Assembly (NCBI RefSeq): GCF_030445035.2
Contig: NW_026688628.1
Span: forward strand, 3,348,001-3,412,000
DNA: 64,000 nucleotides
Origin: Dasypus novemcinctus
Lineage: Eukaryota > Chordata > Mammalia > Cingulata > Dasypodidae
Direction: 5' to 3'
Below, one piece after another: positions 23,850 to 36,748 of the stretch. The position numbers were made by a program, and so were the translations under genes. Position 1 is the stretch's first letter, and every line of letters starts with the position of its first letter. The notes under the pieces are model-generated. The model searched no databases. It was not told where the DNA came from and worked only from the letters and a program-made list of their open reading frames with translations.

Positions 23850-26800
23850 ATGCCTTTACAGTAATAACATTTAATGTTAATGGATTAAACTCCCCAAAGA
23901 CATAGGCTGACAGAACGGGTAAGAAATCATGACCCATCCATACGCCATCTGCAGGAGATTCACCTTAGACCAAGGATACAAACAAACTGAAAGTGATAGT
24001 TTTCAGTAACTAAAGGAGAGCAGGGGTACCTATACTCATCAAGACTAGATGAGATAAATGTGCCTGGACAGAATTTTTTAGAGTAATGTTTCCATAACAT
24101 GTTAAGCTGCTTTTTATGTTATTTTTTTAAAATTTGAAATAAACACTACTTTAAAAAGAAAACAGATTTTAAATAGGAAAAAAGTGATGGTAGATGCAAA
24201 GGTCATAATATACTTTTAAAATGGGACAATCCACCAGGAAGGGGTAACATTCATAAATATCTGTGCACCTAATCAGTGTTCCCTAAAGTACATGAGGCAA
24301 AAATCTGGCAAAACTGAAACAAGAAATAGACATCTCTAAAATAATACATGGAGACTTCAACATGCCACTCAAATCAAAAGAACAACTAGACAGAAGATGA
24401 AAAAAGGAACAGGAGATTTGAACAATGTGAAAAATGAGCTGGACTAAACATATATACAAAACATTGCACCCCAAATAAGGAGGTTATACATTCTTCTCAA
24501 GTGCTCATGGATCTTTCTTCAGGGTAGACAACATATTTGGCACAAAACAGCTCTGTATAAATTTAAGAAGATTGAAATTATACAAAGCACCTTCAATGAC
24601 CATAGTGGAATGAAGATGGAAATCAATAAAAGGCAGGAAAGGTGAAAATTAGCAAATATGTGGAGGCTAATCAACACACTCCTAAGAAACCAATGGGTCA
24701 AAGACACAATTGAAAGAGAAATTTGTGGATATCCTGAGATGAATGAAAATAAGATCACAATTTATCAAAACTTATGGTATACAGTCACTGCAGTGCTAAG
24801 AGGAAAATTTATAGCCCTAAATGCCTACATAAAAAAGAAGAAAAAGCTAAAAGCAAAGACCTAACACTTGGAGAAACTAGAAAATGTACAGCAAACCAAT
24901 CCCAAAACAAACAAGGAAAAAAAAAATCCCAGATTAGAGCAAAAGTAAATAAACTTGGGGGAAAGACACAATAGAAATAAATCAACAAAACCAAAAGCTA
25001 TTTTTTGAGAAGATCAATAAAATTAATAAACCCTTATCTATACAAGCAAAGGAAAAAAGAGAAGGTCAAATAAATAAAATCAGAACTGAAAGGGGGGGCA
25101 TTATGACTAACCCCACAGAAATAAAAAGGACCATAAATAGATATTATGAAAAACTGTGCAATCTATTTTGAGAATAATTAATACTAATACTGTTTATACT
25201 CTACTAAAACATTGAGAAGGAGGGAAAATTATCCAGCACATTTTATGAAGCCAATACCTCCCTAATACCAAAGCTGGACAAAGATATTACAAGAAAAGAA
25301 AATTACAGACCTGTCCTTCCAGTGAGCACAGATGCAAAAATTCTCAACAAAGTACTTGCAAATAGAATCCAAAAACCAGGATAGTTCGGCTCAAGAAAAC
25401 CAAATAATTTAATAAACCACATTAACAAATTGAAGGGAGAAGGAAAAAAACATGATCATCTCAATTGACACAGAAATGTCATATAACAAAATCCAGCTTC
25501 CTTTTGTGATAAAAACAATTAAAAGATAGCTATAGAAGGATAGTTCCTAGCATATAAAGGGCATATATGAATATACCATAGCCAACATCATACTCAATAA
25601 CGGGAAGAGGTTGAAAGCTTCCCCTCTAAGATCAGGAACAAGACAATGATCATCACTGTCACCACTATTATTCAACATTGTGATAGAAATTCTAGCTAGG
25701 GCAATTAGGCAAGAAAAAGAAGTCATCCAAATTGGAAAAGAGGAGGTAAAATTCTCACTATTCCTAGAGTACATGATATTACCTTTACGCAGTTCCTAAA
25801 TATCTACAACAAAGTTATTAGAGCTAATAAATTAGTTCAGCAAAGCAGTAGGGTACAAGATCAATACACACAAAAAAACGTGGTATTTCTAGATACTAGT
25901 AATGAGGAAGTTGAGAAGGAAATCAAGGAAAAAAATTCTCTTTACAAAGCAACAAAATGATTCAAATATCTAGAGGTTAATTTAACCAAGGATGTAAAGG
26001 ATCTTTATTCAGAAAACTAGAAAACATGGCTAAAATAAAAGAAGACCTAAGTGAATGGAAGGACATTACATGTTCATGCACTGGAAGACAACATCATGAA
26101 CATATCAATTCCACCCAAACTCATTTAGAGAGTCAATGTAATACCAATCAGAATACCAACAGATAGAGAAAAGTCAATTATGAAATCTATTTGGAAGGGA
26201 AAGGAGCCCTAAATAACCAAAAATATCCAAATAAAGAAAAGCAAAGTCAGAAGATAGATGTCTCCTGACCCTGAAGTATATTATATAGCTATACTGGTCA
26301 AAATAGCATGGTATTGACATAAAGATAAATAAATTGATAGAGGAATTAGATTAAATCGAGAGTTTAGAAATAGACCACCTCTAAGGTCAAATGATTTTTA
26401 TAAGTTCAGAAATAGACCTTCAACTCTAAGGTGAAATCCACCTTTCTGGGCCAGAACAATCTATTCACCAAATGGTGCTGGGAGACTGGATATCCATAGA
26501 CAAAAGAAAGAAAAGCCCTATCTCAACCCCTATACAAGAATCAACTCAAAATGGATTGAATACCTAAACATAAAAGCCAGGACCACAAAACTTCTAGAAA
26601 ATAATATAGGGAAATATCTACAAGACCTTGTAATAGGTAGGGGTCTCTTAAACCTTACACCCAAAATATAAGCTACAAAAGAAAACATAGATAAATGGGA
26701 CCTTCTCAAAATTAAACACTTCTCCACCTCAAAGGACTTTGGGAAAAGGGTAAAATGTGAGCCTACTCAATGGGAGAACATATTTGGAAATCACACATCT

Positions 26801-27450
26801 GAAAAGGTTCTAATATCCATTATATATAAAGAGATCCTATTACTCAACAATAAAAAAAAACAAAATGACCAGAATAAAAATGGCCAGATTAAAAAATGAG
26901 AAAAAAACTTGAATAGACATTTTCTAAAACAGAAATAGAAATGATGAAAAACACATGAAAAACTATTCAACATTACTGGCTATTATGGAAATGCAAATCA
27001 AAGCTACACTAAGATTTCATTTCACCCTACTAGAAAGCCACCAATAACAAAGCAGAAAATTACAGGTGTTGGAGAGAATAGAAACACTTATTCACCGTTG
27101 GTGGGAATGTGGGAGGATATAGTCTCTGTGAAAGTCTGTTTGGTGATTCCTAAGGAAGTTAGATATAGATCTACCACGTAAGCCAGCAATACCACTACTT
27201 GGTAGATAATCCAGAAGAACTGAAAGCAGTGACATGAACAGATATCTTCACACTGAAGTTCACAGTGACATTATTCACAAATGCCAGACAATGGAATCAA
27301 GCCAGGTGTCCATCAACTGATGAATGGATAAACAATGTGTGGTATATACACATTGTGGAATATTATTCAGCAGTAAGAAGAAATGAAGACATAAATCATA
27401 TGACAACACAGATGAATTTATAGGACATTATGTTGGCAAACAAGCCAGGC
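23850..27450 (+). pseudogene. L1 ORF2 remnant (endonuclease-reverse transcriptase)
   Basis: Decayed ORF2. Plus-strand DNA here aligns in order with the reverse complement of the ORF2 of the second L1: endonuclease part 23950-24620, reverse transcriptase 25240-25800, C-terminal region to about 27450. The longest intact frame is only about 68 codons, so no product is expected. Confidence 0.75.
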
Positions 27451-28129
27451 ACAAAAGGACAAATATTATATGATTTCACTCTTATGAACTAAATATAACG
27501 AGCAAAATAATGGAGCTAATAGCTAGAATAGATCACCAGAAAATAAATCAAGGTTACAGAATGGAAGGCTGAAGTTTAATCTTTGAAGAATTGGTAAAAA
27601 TTTGTTTGTAAATGTTTAGAAATGAATGAAAATGGTGAAAGCACATCATAGGATATATAATTAGTAGTGCTAGCATATGGATGCTATAATGGTTTGTTTC
27701 TTGTTTTCTTTTTTCCTTTTTTCTGAGTAATGAAAATGCTCTATTATTGATTGAAGTTATGAATGCACAACTCTGTGATTATACCAAATAACATTGATTG
27801 TACACTTCAGTAAATTGTATGGTTTATGAACAAAAAATAATAATATGGTGGGTTGGCAGAAAAATATATCAAATGTAAGAAATGTACCATAGCTAGTAGT
27901 AATACACTGATGATGCTCTTTCACAATTTGTTACAAATGTTTCACAACAATGTAAGGTATTGGTGGCAGAGTTATTTAGGGGAGCCCTGTATGATATAAT
28001 GCATGTTTGTTTTGTAAGGTCACGACTTTTACAATACACTTCTTGTTTATGTATGTTAATGTACAAATAATATACTTCAGTACATCTTTCAATGAAAAAA
28101 AAAACCACCCAGTTAGAAATACATAATTT

Positions 28130-31100
28130 TATTTTTTTAATGTTACATTAAAAAAATATGAAGTCCCCATATATCCCCCACTCCCCTCATCCCACTTCTC
28201 CCACATCAACAACCTCTTTCATCATTGTGGCACATTCATTGCATTTGGGGAATACATTTTGGAGTACTGCTGCACCACATGGATAGGGGTTTATATTATA
28301 GTTTACACTCTCCCCCAGTCCACCCCATGGGCCATGGGAGGACATACAATGCCCAGCAACTGTTCCTACAATACCATCCAGGACAACTCCAAGTCATGAA
28401 AATGCCCCATTATATCTCTTCTTACCTCTCCCTACCCTCAGCAGTTACCATGGCCACTTTCTCCACATTAATGCTACATTTTCTTCCATACTGATCACAA
28501 TAGTTCCAGAATAGAATATCAATAAGTCCACTCTAATCCATACTCTATTGCTCCATCCTGTGGACCCTGGGTTGGTTATTTCCACTCCACATCTATATTG
28601 AGATGGAGCTTAGATTACGTATGGATGATGGATGTAATTCTCCTGCTTGTAGTTGTAGGCATTCTTGGCTACCTGGTGTGGTGGTTGACCTTCTTCACCT
28701 CCCTGTTAGATGGTTGGAGTAAGTTAATTAAACCAGAAGGTAAGAGTTGCAGGTATGTTGAGGCTCAGGGCCTGGCTATCACATGGACACTCCAGAGATT
28801 CAGGTCCCCTGAGCCTACACCAAATCCCAGTGCCAACCACAGATCCAGTAAAAGTAACAGGAGAGGCTTGTGAACAAAGATCAAATCTGAGTTCAACTCC
28901 ATCACATTCAGAACACAAACTCCAAAGTAAGGCCAACTGACATGGCACTGAACTCCATCTGCCATGACCATAGAACCTGAAGGTCTCTGTAGCCCTCAGA
29001 AGAACTAATACCTGGGCTTGTATTTAGTATAGCTGTCTCTGGGACCCTACTGAGGTGTCCATAAGAGCGATCTCTCTGATGACCTCCTGACTCTTTTTTG
29101 GAAACTCATAGCTATATAAACTCATTTGTACTTTCCATTTCCCCCTTTTATTCAAGGTCAAAATGCATTTTTGACACCTTATATTACATGTAGTCTGAGA
29201 TCTTCTGCTGTTCTGAATTGACCCTTTTATTCAAGGTCATTTCCTAGTTACATTACCAGCTGGTGCTTGGTAGTAATCCCTCCACACCAGGGAGGTTCAT
29301 CCCCAGGACTCATGTCCCATGCTGGGAGGAATGTAATGCATTTACATGCTGAGTTTGGCTTTGAGACTGGCCACAACTGAGCAACATGGAGGCTCTTGGG
29401 AGTTAATTCTTAGGCACCCTGCAACTCTAGGCCTAGTTCTTATTTCAGGTGCACAGGCTCACAGGCATAATTATTAGTATCAAGGGCTCATTGTTGGACC
29501 ATTCTTTTTTATTGATTTTAGCCATTGCACTTGGTGGTGGTTGTTATTCCATTGGAGAATGTGATAGAACACCCCCTGGCTAGAAACTCAGCACTCAGTT
29601 GTCATTTTTAACTGTAACCACTATGAAAATATCCAAACATTTTTATGTATCCTGTATACATGCCCTGGAGAACTCCATTCCAATCATGTGCCCTCTATCA
29701 ATAACATCCCACACCAGTATTTCTCCCCTGCCATAACTGCACCTCTCTGTGATCCAAAACTTCTTCAAAAATAAAACCTAATATATTGCCAGGTTCCATT
29801 AATAGTAAAATGCAATATCATAATGGATTTAAAGGTTAGATATAGAAAGCATACTAATTTAGAAAAATTAAAGCAAAAATAAATTGGGGTATCAAAAAAT
29901 TAAAAAAAAGAAAAAGCTTTGTTTTTGATGCTTTGCCTTTTATCACTGCTGTGTTACCCCATTTGTACAGTGGCAAGGAAATTTCTTCCACTTCTTCCTC
30001 AGTGAACCTCCTTTTCTTCTTTTTTTCTAATTATTAAGTTTGTCTTCACAAAGTTTTAGATCACAGTAATTCATATATACAATATATGGTACTCCCACAT
30101 ATCCAGCATCAAACACTTTTTCCCTTCCCCAGCTATGATCTTTTTACATGTTCATATTATATTTGCTGCAACTGATGTACAGATATTGAGACAATAGTTT
30201 TCAAACATGATTACACTTGGGTTTACATTATGGTTTACATTTTAGCCTGTAGGATTTTAAACATTTTTGGTGTACTTTAATGTATTCTATATCCTCATTG
30301 CATAATTGCCCCAAAGTTACACTGATTCCATCTATTCAATACCTGTTTCTCCCTCCCCTCATGGCCCACAGTGAAAATCAATCTTCACTACTTGAAGGAC
30401 CATATTCAGAGATACTTGCAACAATGTTGTGGGCTTGACATGCTCTACTGCCCTAACACACTGGGAGCCACCAATTCTCTCAAGAGATGTAATTCCCTCT
30501 ACCTTCACTCTCATTGTATAGGTCTCTATCCAATGATATAACCCACTATGACAAAATGAGCACTCATACACTCCTTAGAAGCCTGCCTTTGGTCAAATTC
30601 TCCCCCTTTAAGTATCTTAAAGAGGTAACATTCCTTATTATATTTTCAAAAAAGTTTTCTCAACATTATACTTTCAACCACATACATGACAATCTCCTAT
30701 GTTCAAATGTTCCTCCCACCCTCCCCCTATTTCTTGAGCCATCTTACCCATCCTCCCATCCCTATCCCCCCTCAAGCCTGCAAAGGTATCCCTATGCTCC
30801 CATTTTATCCCTTCCCTGTACAAATACCTCCATCTTATCATAGATTTCACCCAAGTAGGTGTCAGCTTGCAACCTTTCTCTACCCCCTAAATTCCTTTAA
30901 GCCTACATCCTTTCTCTAGCTCTCTGAGACAGCTTGGTTAATTTATTTCATATCAGTGAGGTCACATAGTATTTGTCCTTCAATGCCTGGGTTGCTTCAC
31001 TCAACATAAGGTTCTCAAGATTTGTCAATCCATTGACTATGAGGTGCAGAGGTGCCCAAAGATGTACTTACCAAATCCAATGGATGTGTCATGATGATGA

Positions 31101-31250
31101 GAATGAGGGTTGCTGGGGGGGGGGGGGAGAGGTGGGGTGGGGGGGTGGGGTTGAATGGGACCTCACATATATATTTTAATGTAATATTATTACAAAGTCA
31201 ATAAAAAAAAAAGAAATTGAAAAAAAAAAAGATTTGTCCATGTTATCACA
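28130..31250 (-). other. long L1 3' UTR
   Basis: About 2.9 kb (excluding the nested 0.2-kb L1 piece) between the ORF2 end and the poly(A) of the minus-strand L1. Parts recur at 1-733, 51477-52556, 52980-53306 and 61960-62180, so this is a defined element segment and not flanking DNA. Open frames inside it (up to 109 codons) are not conserved between copies. Confidence 0.75.
31027..31228 (+). mobile_element. 5'-truncated L1 3' end
   Basis: A 202-base insertion ending in AATAAA-like A-rich DNA with a poly(A) tail. The target-site duplication AAGATTTGTC is at 31017-31026 and 31229-31238. Closely matches 47930-48127, and includes a G-rich run just before the end. Confidence 0.88.
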
Positions 31251-31291
31251 TGTGTTTGTACTGTGTTCGTTCTTATGGCTGAGTAGTATTC

Positions 31292-31381
31292 CATATCCAA
31301 TAAAATATCCAATAAAATAAAATAAAATATCCAATAAAATATCCAATAAAATAAAATAAAATATCCAATAAAATAAAATAA
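31292..31381. repeat. AT-rich tandem expansion within L1 ORF2 end
   Basis: About 90 bases made of CCAATAAAATAT and AAAAT units arranged in a higher-order pattern. They are inserted into the conserved ORF2 segment that normally reads directly from TTCCATA to GTATATACCAC. Confidence 0.85.
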
Positions 31382-33807
31382 TGTATATACCACATTTTAT
31401 TTATCCATTCATCTGTTACTGGGCATTTGGGTTGATTCCAACTTTTGGCAATAGTGAATAGTGCTGCTATGAACATTGGTGTGCATTTATCAGTTTGTGT
31501 CCTTGTTTTCAGTTCTACTGAGTATATGCCCAGCACTGGAATCGCTGGGTTATATGGCAAATCTATAGCTAGTTTTCTGATGAACTGCCAAACTCTCCTC
31601 CAGAATGGCTGTGTCCTTCTGCATTCCCACCAGCAATGGGTGAGTGTTCCCATTCCTCCACATCCTCTCCAGCACTTAAAGTCTGTTTTTTTTCATAGCT
31701 CACAATCTTATGGGAGTAAGATGGTATCTCATTGTAGTTTTGATTTGTCTTACCCTAACAGCCAGTGATTTTGTGCATTTTTTCATGTGCTTTTTAGCCA
31801 TTTGTATTTCTTCTTTTGAGAAGTGTTTTTTTCAAATCTTTTTCCCATTTTTTTAATGGGTTGTTTCTCATTACTTTCAAGATAAAGGAGTTTTTTATAT
31901 ATGCAGGATATAAGTCTCCAATCAGATATCTGATTACCAAATATTTTCTCCCATTGGGTAGGTTCTCTTTTCACTTTTTTTACAAACTCCTTTGAGGTGC
32001 AGTTGGCTTTAATTTTGATGAAGTCCCATTTATCTATTTGTTCTTTGCTGCTTATGCTTTGGGTGTGAAGTTCATGAAGCCATTTCCTATTACAAGGTCC
32101 TGTAGATGCTTCCCTACATTTCTTTCCAAAGTCTTTATGGCCTTGGCTCTTATATTTAGGTCTTTGATCCATCTTGAGTTGATTTTTGTATAAAGTATGA
32201 GTTGGTAATCCTCTTTCATTCTTTTACATATGGTTATCCACCTCTCCAGGCACTATTTGTTGAAGAGGTCATTCTCTCCCAGTTGAATGGGTTTGGTGGC
32301 CTTGTTGAATATTATATGGCTGTATATATGAGGATCTATATCAGGACTCTCAATTTGGTTCCATTGGTCTGTGTGTCTATTTTTGTGCCAATACCATGCT
32401 GTTTTCACTTCTGTAGCTTTGTAGTATATTTTGAAGTCAGGCAGTGTGATTCCTCCAATTTCATTTTTGTTTTTCAATATGTCTTTGGCTATTTGGGGCC
32501 TCTTTCCTTTCCAAGTAAATTTCAATCCTAGTTTTTCTAATTCATTAAAGAATGCTGTGTTGATCTTTATTGGGACTGCATTAAATGTGTAGATCAGTTT
32601 TGGTAGGATAGATATCTTAATAATATTTAGTGTTCCTATCCATGAACAGGGAATATTCTTTCATTTATTTAACTTTTCTTTGATTTCCTTGAACAGTGTT
32701 GTGTAGTATTCTGTGTATAAGTTTTTTACATCTTTTGTTAAATTTATTCCTAGGTATTTGTTTTTTTATTTACTATTGTAAATGGTATTTATTTCTTGAT
32801 TTCTTCCTGAGATTACTCATTACTGGTGTAAAGAAATGCTACTGATTTTTGCTCATTGATATTATAACCTGAGACTTTACTGAACTCATTTATGAGTTCT
32901 AGAAGCTTTCTTGTAGACTTCTTAGGGTTTTTTATGTATAGAATCATGTCATCTGCAAATAATGAAATTCTGATTTCTTCCTTTCCAATTTGAATGCCTT
33001 TTATGTATGGTTCTTGCCTCAGTGCTTGAGCAAGTACTTCTAAGACAATGTTAAATAGAAGGGGTGATAGTGGGCATCCTTGTCTTGTCCCTGATGTTAC
33101 AGGGAAAGATTTTAGGATTTCACCATTGTAAATGATCTTAACTGCAGGTTTTTCATACATACCCTTTATCATATTCAGAAAATTTCCTTCTATTCTGATC
33201 TTTTGCAGTGTTTTTATTAAGAAAGGGTGTTGTATTTTGTCAAATACTTTTTCTGCATCTATAGATGTGATCATGTGATTTTTTTCCTTCAATCTATTTA
33301 TATGGTGTATTACATTAATTTATTTTCTTACGTTGAAACATCATTGCATACCAGGAATGAATTTCACCTGGTCATAGTGTATAATTCATTTAATGTGTTG
33401 TTGAATATGATTAGCAAGTATTTTGTTGAGGATTTTCACATCTAGGTACATAGAGAGATTGGTCTGTAATTTTCATTTTTTGTGGTGTCTTTGTTTGGCT
33501 TTGGTACTAGGGTAATGTTGGCATCATAGAATGAGTTAGGCAATGCTCCTTCTGTTTCAATTTTTGAGAAGAGTTTCAGCAAGATTGGTGTTTGTTCTTT
33601 CCGGAATGTTTTGTAGAATTCACCTGTGAGGCCATCTGGCCCAGGGCTCTTCTTAGTTGGGAAGTTTTTACTGACAGATTCTATCTCTTTCCTTGTGATT
33701 GGTTTGTTGAGATTATCAATTACTTTTTTCATCAATGTGGGCTGCTTATATGTTCCTAGGAATTTGTTCATTTCCTCTAAATTGTCCTTTTTGGAATATA
33801 GTTTTTC

Positions 33808-34229
33808 TTTTTTTTTTTAAGATTTATTTTTTATTTATTTTCTCCCCTTACACACACCCCTCATTGTCTGCTCTCTGTGTCCATTCACCACATGTTCTTC
33901 TGTGACCACTTTCTATCCTTATCAGCAGCAACAGGAATCTGCATTTCTTTTTGTTGTGTCACCTTGTTGTGTCAGCTCTTCATGTGTGTGGTGCCATTCT
34001 TGGGCTGGCTGCACTTTCTTTTGTGCTGGGTGGCTCTCCTTATGGGGCACACTCCTTGCACATGGGGCTCCCCTACATGGGGGACACCCCCGTGTGGCAC
34101 AGCACTCCTTGCACACATCAGCACTGTTCATGGGCTAGCTCCACATGGGTCAAGAAGACCCAGGGTTTGAGCCCTGGACCTCCCATGTGGTAGGCAGATG
34201 CCCTATCCATTGGCCTAAGTCTGCTTTCC
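33808..34229 (-). mobile_element. DAS-type SINE (copy 7, long body type)
   Basis: Inserted in the ORF2 of the minus-strand L1. The target-site duplication TAGTTTTTC is at 33799-33807 and 34230-34238. Confidence 0.93.
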
Positions 34230-34406
34230 TAGTTTTTCAAAGTGTACTCTTATGCTAGTCTTTATTTCTGTGTGGTCTGTGGTGATATCTCCTTTCTTTA
34301 TTATTTTGTGTATTTGCATCTTCTTTCTTTTTTTCTTTGTTAGTCTAGCTAAGGCTTTGTCAATTTTCTTGATCTTCTCAAAGAACCAGCTCTTGGTTTT
34401 GTTTAT

Positions 34407-34814
34407 TGTTACCGCCTCTCTCCACCGCTCCTCCCCTTTCAGCCCCCGCCATCCTTCCCGCCAGTCCCGCCCTTATTGCCAACCTACAATCTGCCCTCTT
34501 CCCCAGTAACTGCTTATGGCGTATTACCAGAGGTCTGCCCCCCCAGTTTTAGCCAATCCGCAGCCACCCCTCCGCCCTGCTCTCCCCTTCATACTCCACC
34601 CCCTTCCCTGCCTATATAACCAAGTGTACTTCCGCAATAAAGCAGACCTGTTCTTGCGCTCAAGCGGTCTCCATGGTTTTTCCCCAACCGCGCTTCCCCC
34701 ACGCCTGGAGAACCAGTGCTCCCTCTTGGGGCACCCCCCGCCGGTGGTTTGGCAGGAGCAAGCCCCCCCGACTCTTGGGCCTGAGCGAGGATGAAACCCT
34801 CTCGCTCAGCTACA
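34407..34814 (+). repeat. provirus 5' LTR
   Basis: A 408-base LTR with TG...CA ends (TGTTACCGCC to GCTCAGCTACA). TATA box TATATAA is at 34613-34619 and poly(A) signal AATAAA at 34636-34641, only about 22 bases apart, so U3 runs to about 34640 and R is very short. It is pyrimidine-rich on this strand. Confidence 0.95.
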
Positions 34815-34816
34815 AC

Positions 34817-34834
34817 TGGTGCCCAACGTGGCAG
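34817..34834 (+). other. primer-binding site, tRNA-Lys type
   Basis: TGGTGCCCAACGTGGCAG starts two bases after the LTR. It is close to the complement of the 3' end of tRNA-Lys(1,2) used by several betaretroviruses, with a few mismatches. Confidence 0.8.
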
Positions 34835-34885
34835 CTCCTCCCCTGGCCCCTCTCTGCTGCTGCTGCTGCTGTGATCGTCCTCCTC

Positions 34886-34896
34886 TCCAGGTAGGG
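34886..34896 (+). promoter_or_regulatory. candidate major splice donor
   Basis: CAG|GTAGGG at 34888-34896 lies between the primer-binding site and the gag start, where retroviruses place the donor for the env mRNA. No transcript evidence. Confidence 0.5.
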
Positions 34897-34955
34897 ACCC
34901 CTCGCCCAGACGAGCCCCAAGGGACCCCTCGCCGTCGTCCCGTCCCTATCCCGTC

Positions 34956-36748
34956 ATGGGCGCCTCTTTGTCATTGCGTCAGGCGCCGCAAGTCAGGGCC
35001 CTCGCTGCCCTGCTCGATGCCAATGGAGTCCGTGTCTCCTTGCGGCAGCTCCAAAAGTACTGGGATCTCTTGCTCCCTTTTAATCCGTGGCTCGCCACCT
35101 GCCAACTCTGGAGCCCGGACACATACTCGTGACTCATAGATCGAGTCACCTCCGCCATGGAGCACGAGAAATGCACCTTCCCAGCAGGCCTCTTACCCGT
35201 TCTCGTGGCCATTCGCGCTTGTCTCCTTGGCACTCCGACCAAAGCCGTTTATGAAGCTTCTCCCAAACGGCCTCTAGACTGTGATCCTGATGAGTCTGCC
35301 GACACTGACTCTCTGTCTAACCAACTTGCTGCTGCTCTTGAGTGCGAACCTCCCCGCCCGAGCTCCCCGCAGCAGACAGAAACCACTCCTGCCACTCCCC
35401 AAGATGGCGGACTTCCGCCTTCTTCCCCCACTTCTGCCCAAGATGGCACGCATCCGGCTTCTTCTCCACCAGTATCCTCCTCCTCCCGCCTCTACCCGCC
35501 TCTTCCTGCCCAGTCAGCATCCAGTTCGGGCCCGGAAACTGCAGGGTCGCCACCTTCTGCTAAACCGGAAGCGCCCCCCGCGCCATTTTGTCCGCCGCCG
35601 GATGTAGCTGCTCCGCCATCTTGGCCGGCGCCCGGAAGGGTCCTGCCGCCATTTTGTTGTCACCCGGAAGCCACTAAGCCGCCATTTTCTCACCCGTGTT
35701 CTGCTTATCTCTTGCCGCCGCCGTACGGCAATAGCCCTTCACCTGCCTTGGCTGCTCCATCGGTCCCCGGTGCCACGCCTCCTCAAACCCCTCAGCTGTA
35801 TCCACTGAATCCGCAGCCCACCCCGCAGCGACCCCAAACTTGGCTACCCTTTACAGCGGAAGAGGTCAGGACCCTCAGCAAAGCTGTAAAGGAAGATGGA
35901 ATTGGCAGCCCTTATGCGCAGCAACTACTTGAGGAGTTGGGGACCCAACTCGTTCTCCCATATGACTGGATTGCACTAGCCCGTGCCATCCTGACGCCGG
36001 GTCTATTGAATGGCGTGCCCATTACCAAGCAGCTGTTGACCAGCAAATCGTGGAGAATGCCCAAGCCGGCGTCCTCGATCCCTCCGACGCATACACGGGT
36101 ACCAACAATTATGCAAACCCTCGTTCTTATCTTGAAATTGACCCAGGGTTTTGGCATCGGGTAAAAGTCCTCGTCCAGCGGTCATTCTCTCTAGTTTCCA
36201 CCAAGCAGCCCACCAAGCTCACGCAGCTGCTTCAGGACCCCAATGAAACTTTCCCAGCGTTTGTCGCCCGCGTCCTGGAAGCTTGTCAGCAGAAGATTTC
36301 CAGCTAGGATGCCCAGTTTGCGCTGGCCAAAGAACTTATTATAGACGGGTGCCTTGCGCCGTTCCGGGCTGTAGTCCTTCCCATACGCGACAAAGCTCTG
36401 CACGAATGGGTCCTTGCTTGCCGTGACGTCGACCCACAAGTCAAAACACTCACCGCTGCCTTTGCCTCTGCCATGGCTGTTTCATCCAGCCCCACTTCCG
36501 TCTGCTTTCGGTGCGGCCAGCCCGGCCACTTCGTCCGCGAGTGCTCCCAGCCAGGCCCAGCGCCTCGCTCAGACTCGCCGATGCGATGGCCAAGGGGCCC
36601 TTCTACGCCGTGTCTGCATTGTGGGAAAGGTTATCACTGGGCCCGCGACTGCTGTTCTGCCCAAGGTTCCCAGCAGCCTTTAAACTTCCAGCGGGGCAGG
36701 CCTCAGCCCCACCCCCAAGAGGCCCCCAGAAAAATTCCCAAGCCATAA
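34956..36748 (+). pseudogene. gag: provirus gag, broken
   Basis: Encodes the former structural polyprotein (matrix, capsid, nucleocapsid). The ATG at 34956 begins MGAS, a myristoylation-type start. TGA at 35130-35132 stops the matrix part. A long P/S/A-rich segment follows (about 35340-35830) before the capsid. Near 36000 the frame shifts (one base lost or two gained), and the new frame stops at TAG 36305-36307 just after the capsid major homology region (Q at 36233, E at 36245). Two CX2CX4HX4C zinc knuckles of nucleocapsid are at 36503-36544 and 36611-36652. The domain order fits an orthoretroviral Gag. Confidence 0.9.

Larger units (their letters stand above)
21853..28100 (+). mobile_element. 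near-full-length old L1, plus strand
   Basis: A 6.2-kb element in standard L1 order: 5' UTR (21853 to about 22740), decayed ORF1, decayed ORF2, 3' UTR and a poly(A) at about 28095-28104. A likely imperfect target-site duplication is AAAACACCCAG at 21842-21852 and AAAACCACCCAG at 28101-28112. All reading frames carry many stops and frameshifts, so it is dead and older than its minus-strand neighbour. Confidence 0.82.

Noticed and set aside
35157-36164. 335-codon P/S-rich frame as a novel host gene
   Set aside because: It is the middle of the provirus gag, in frame with the upstream MGAS start and followed by capsid and zinc knuckles.
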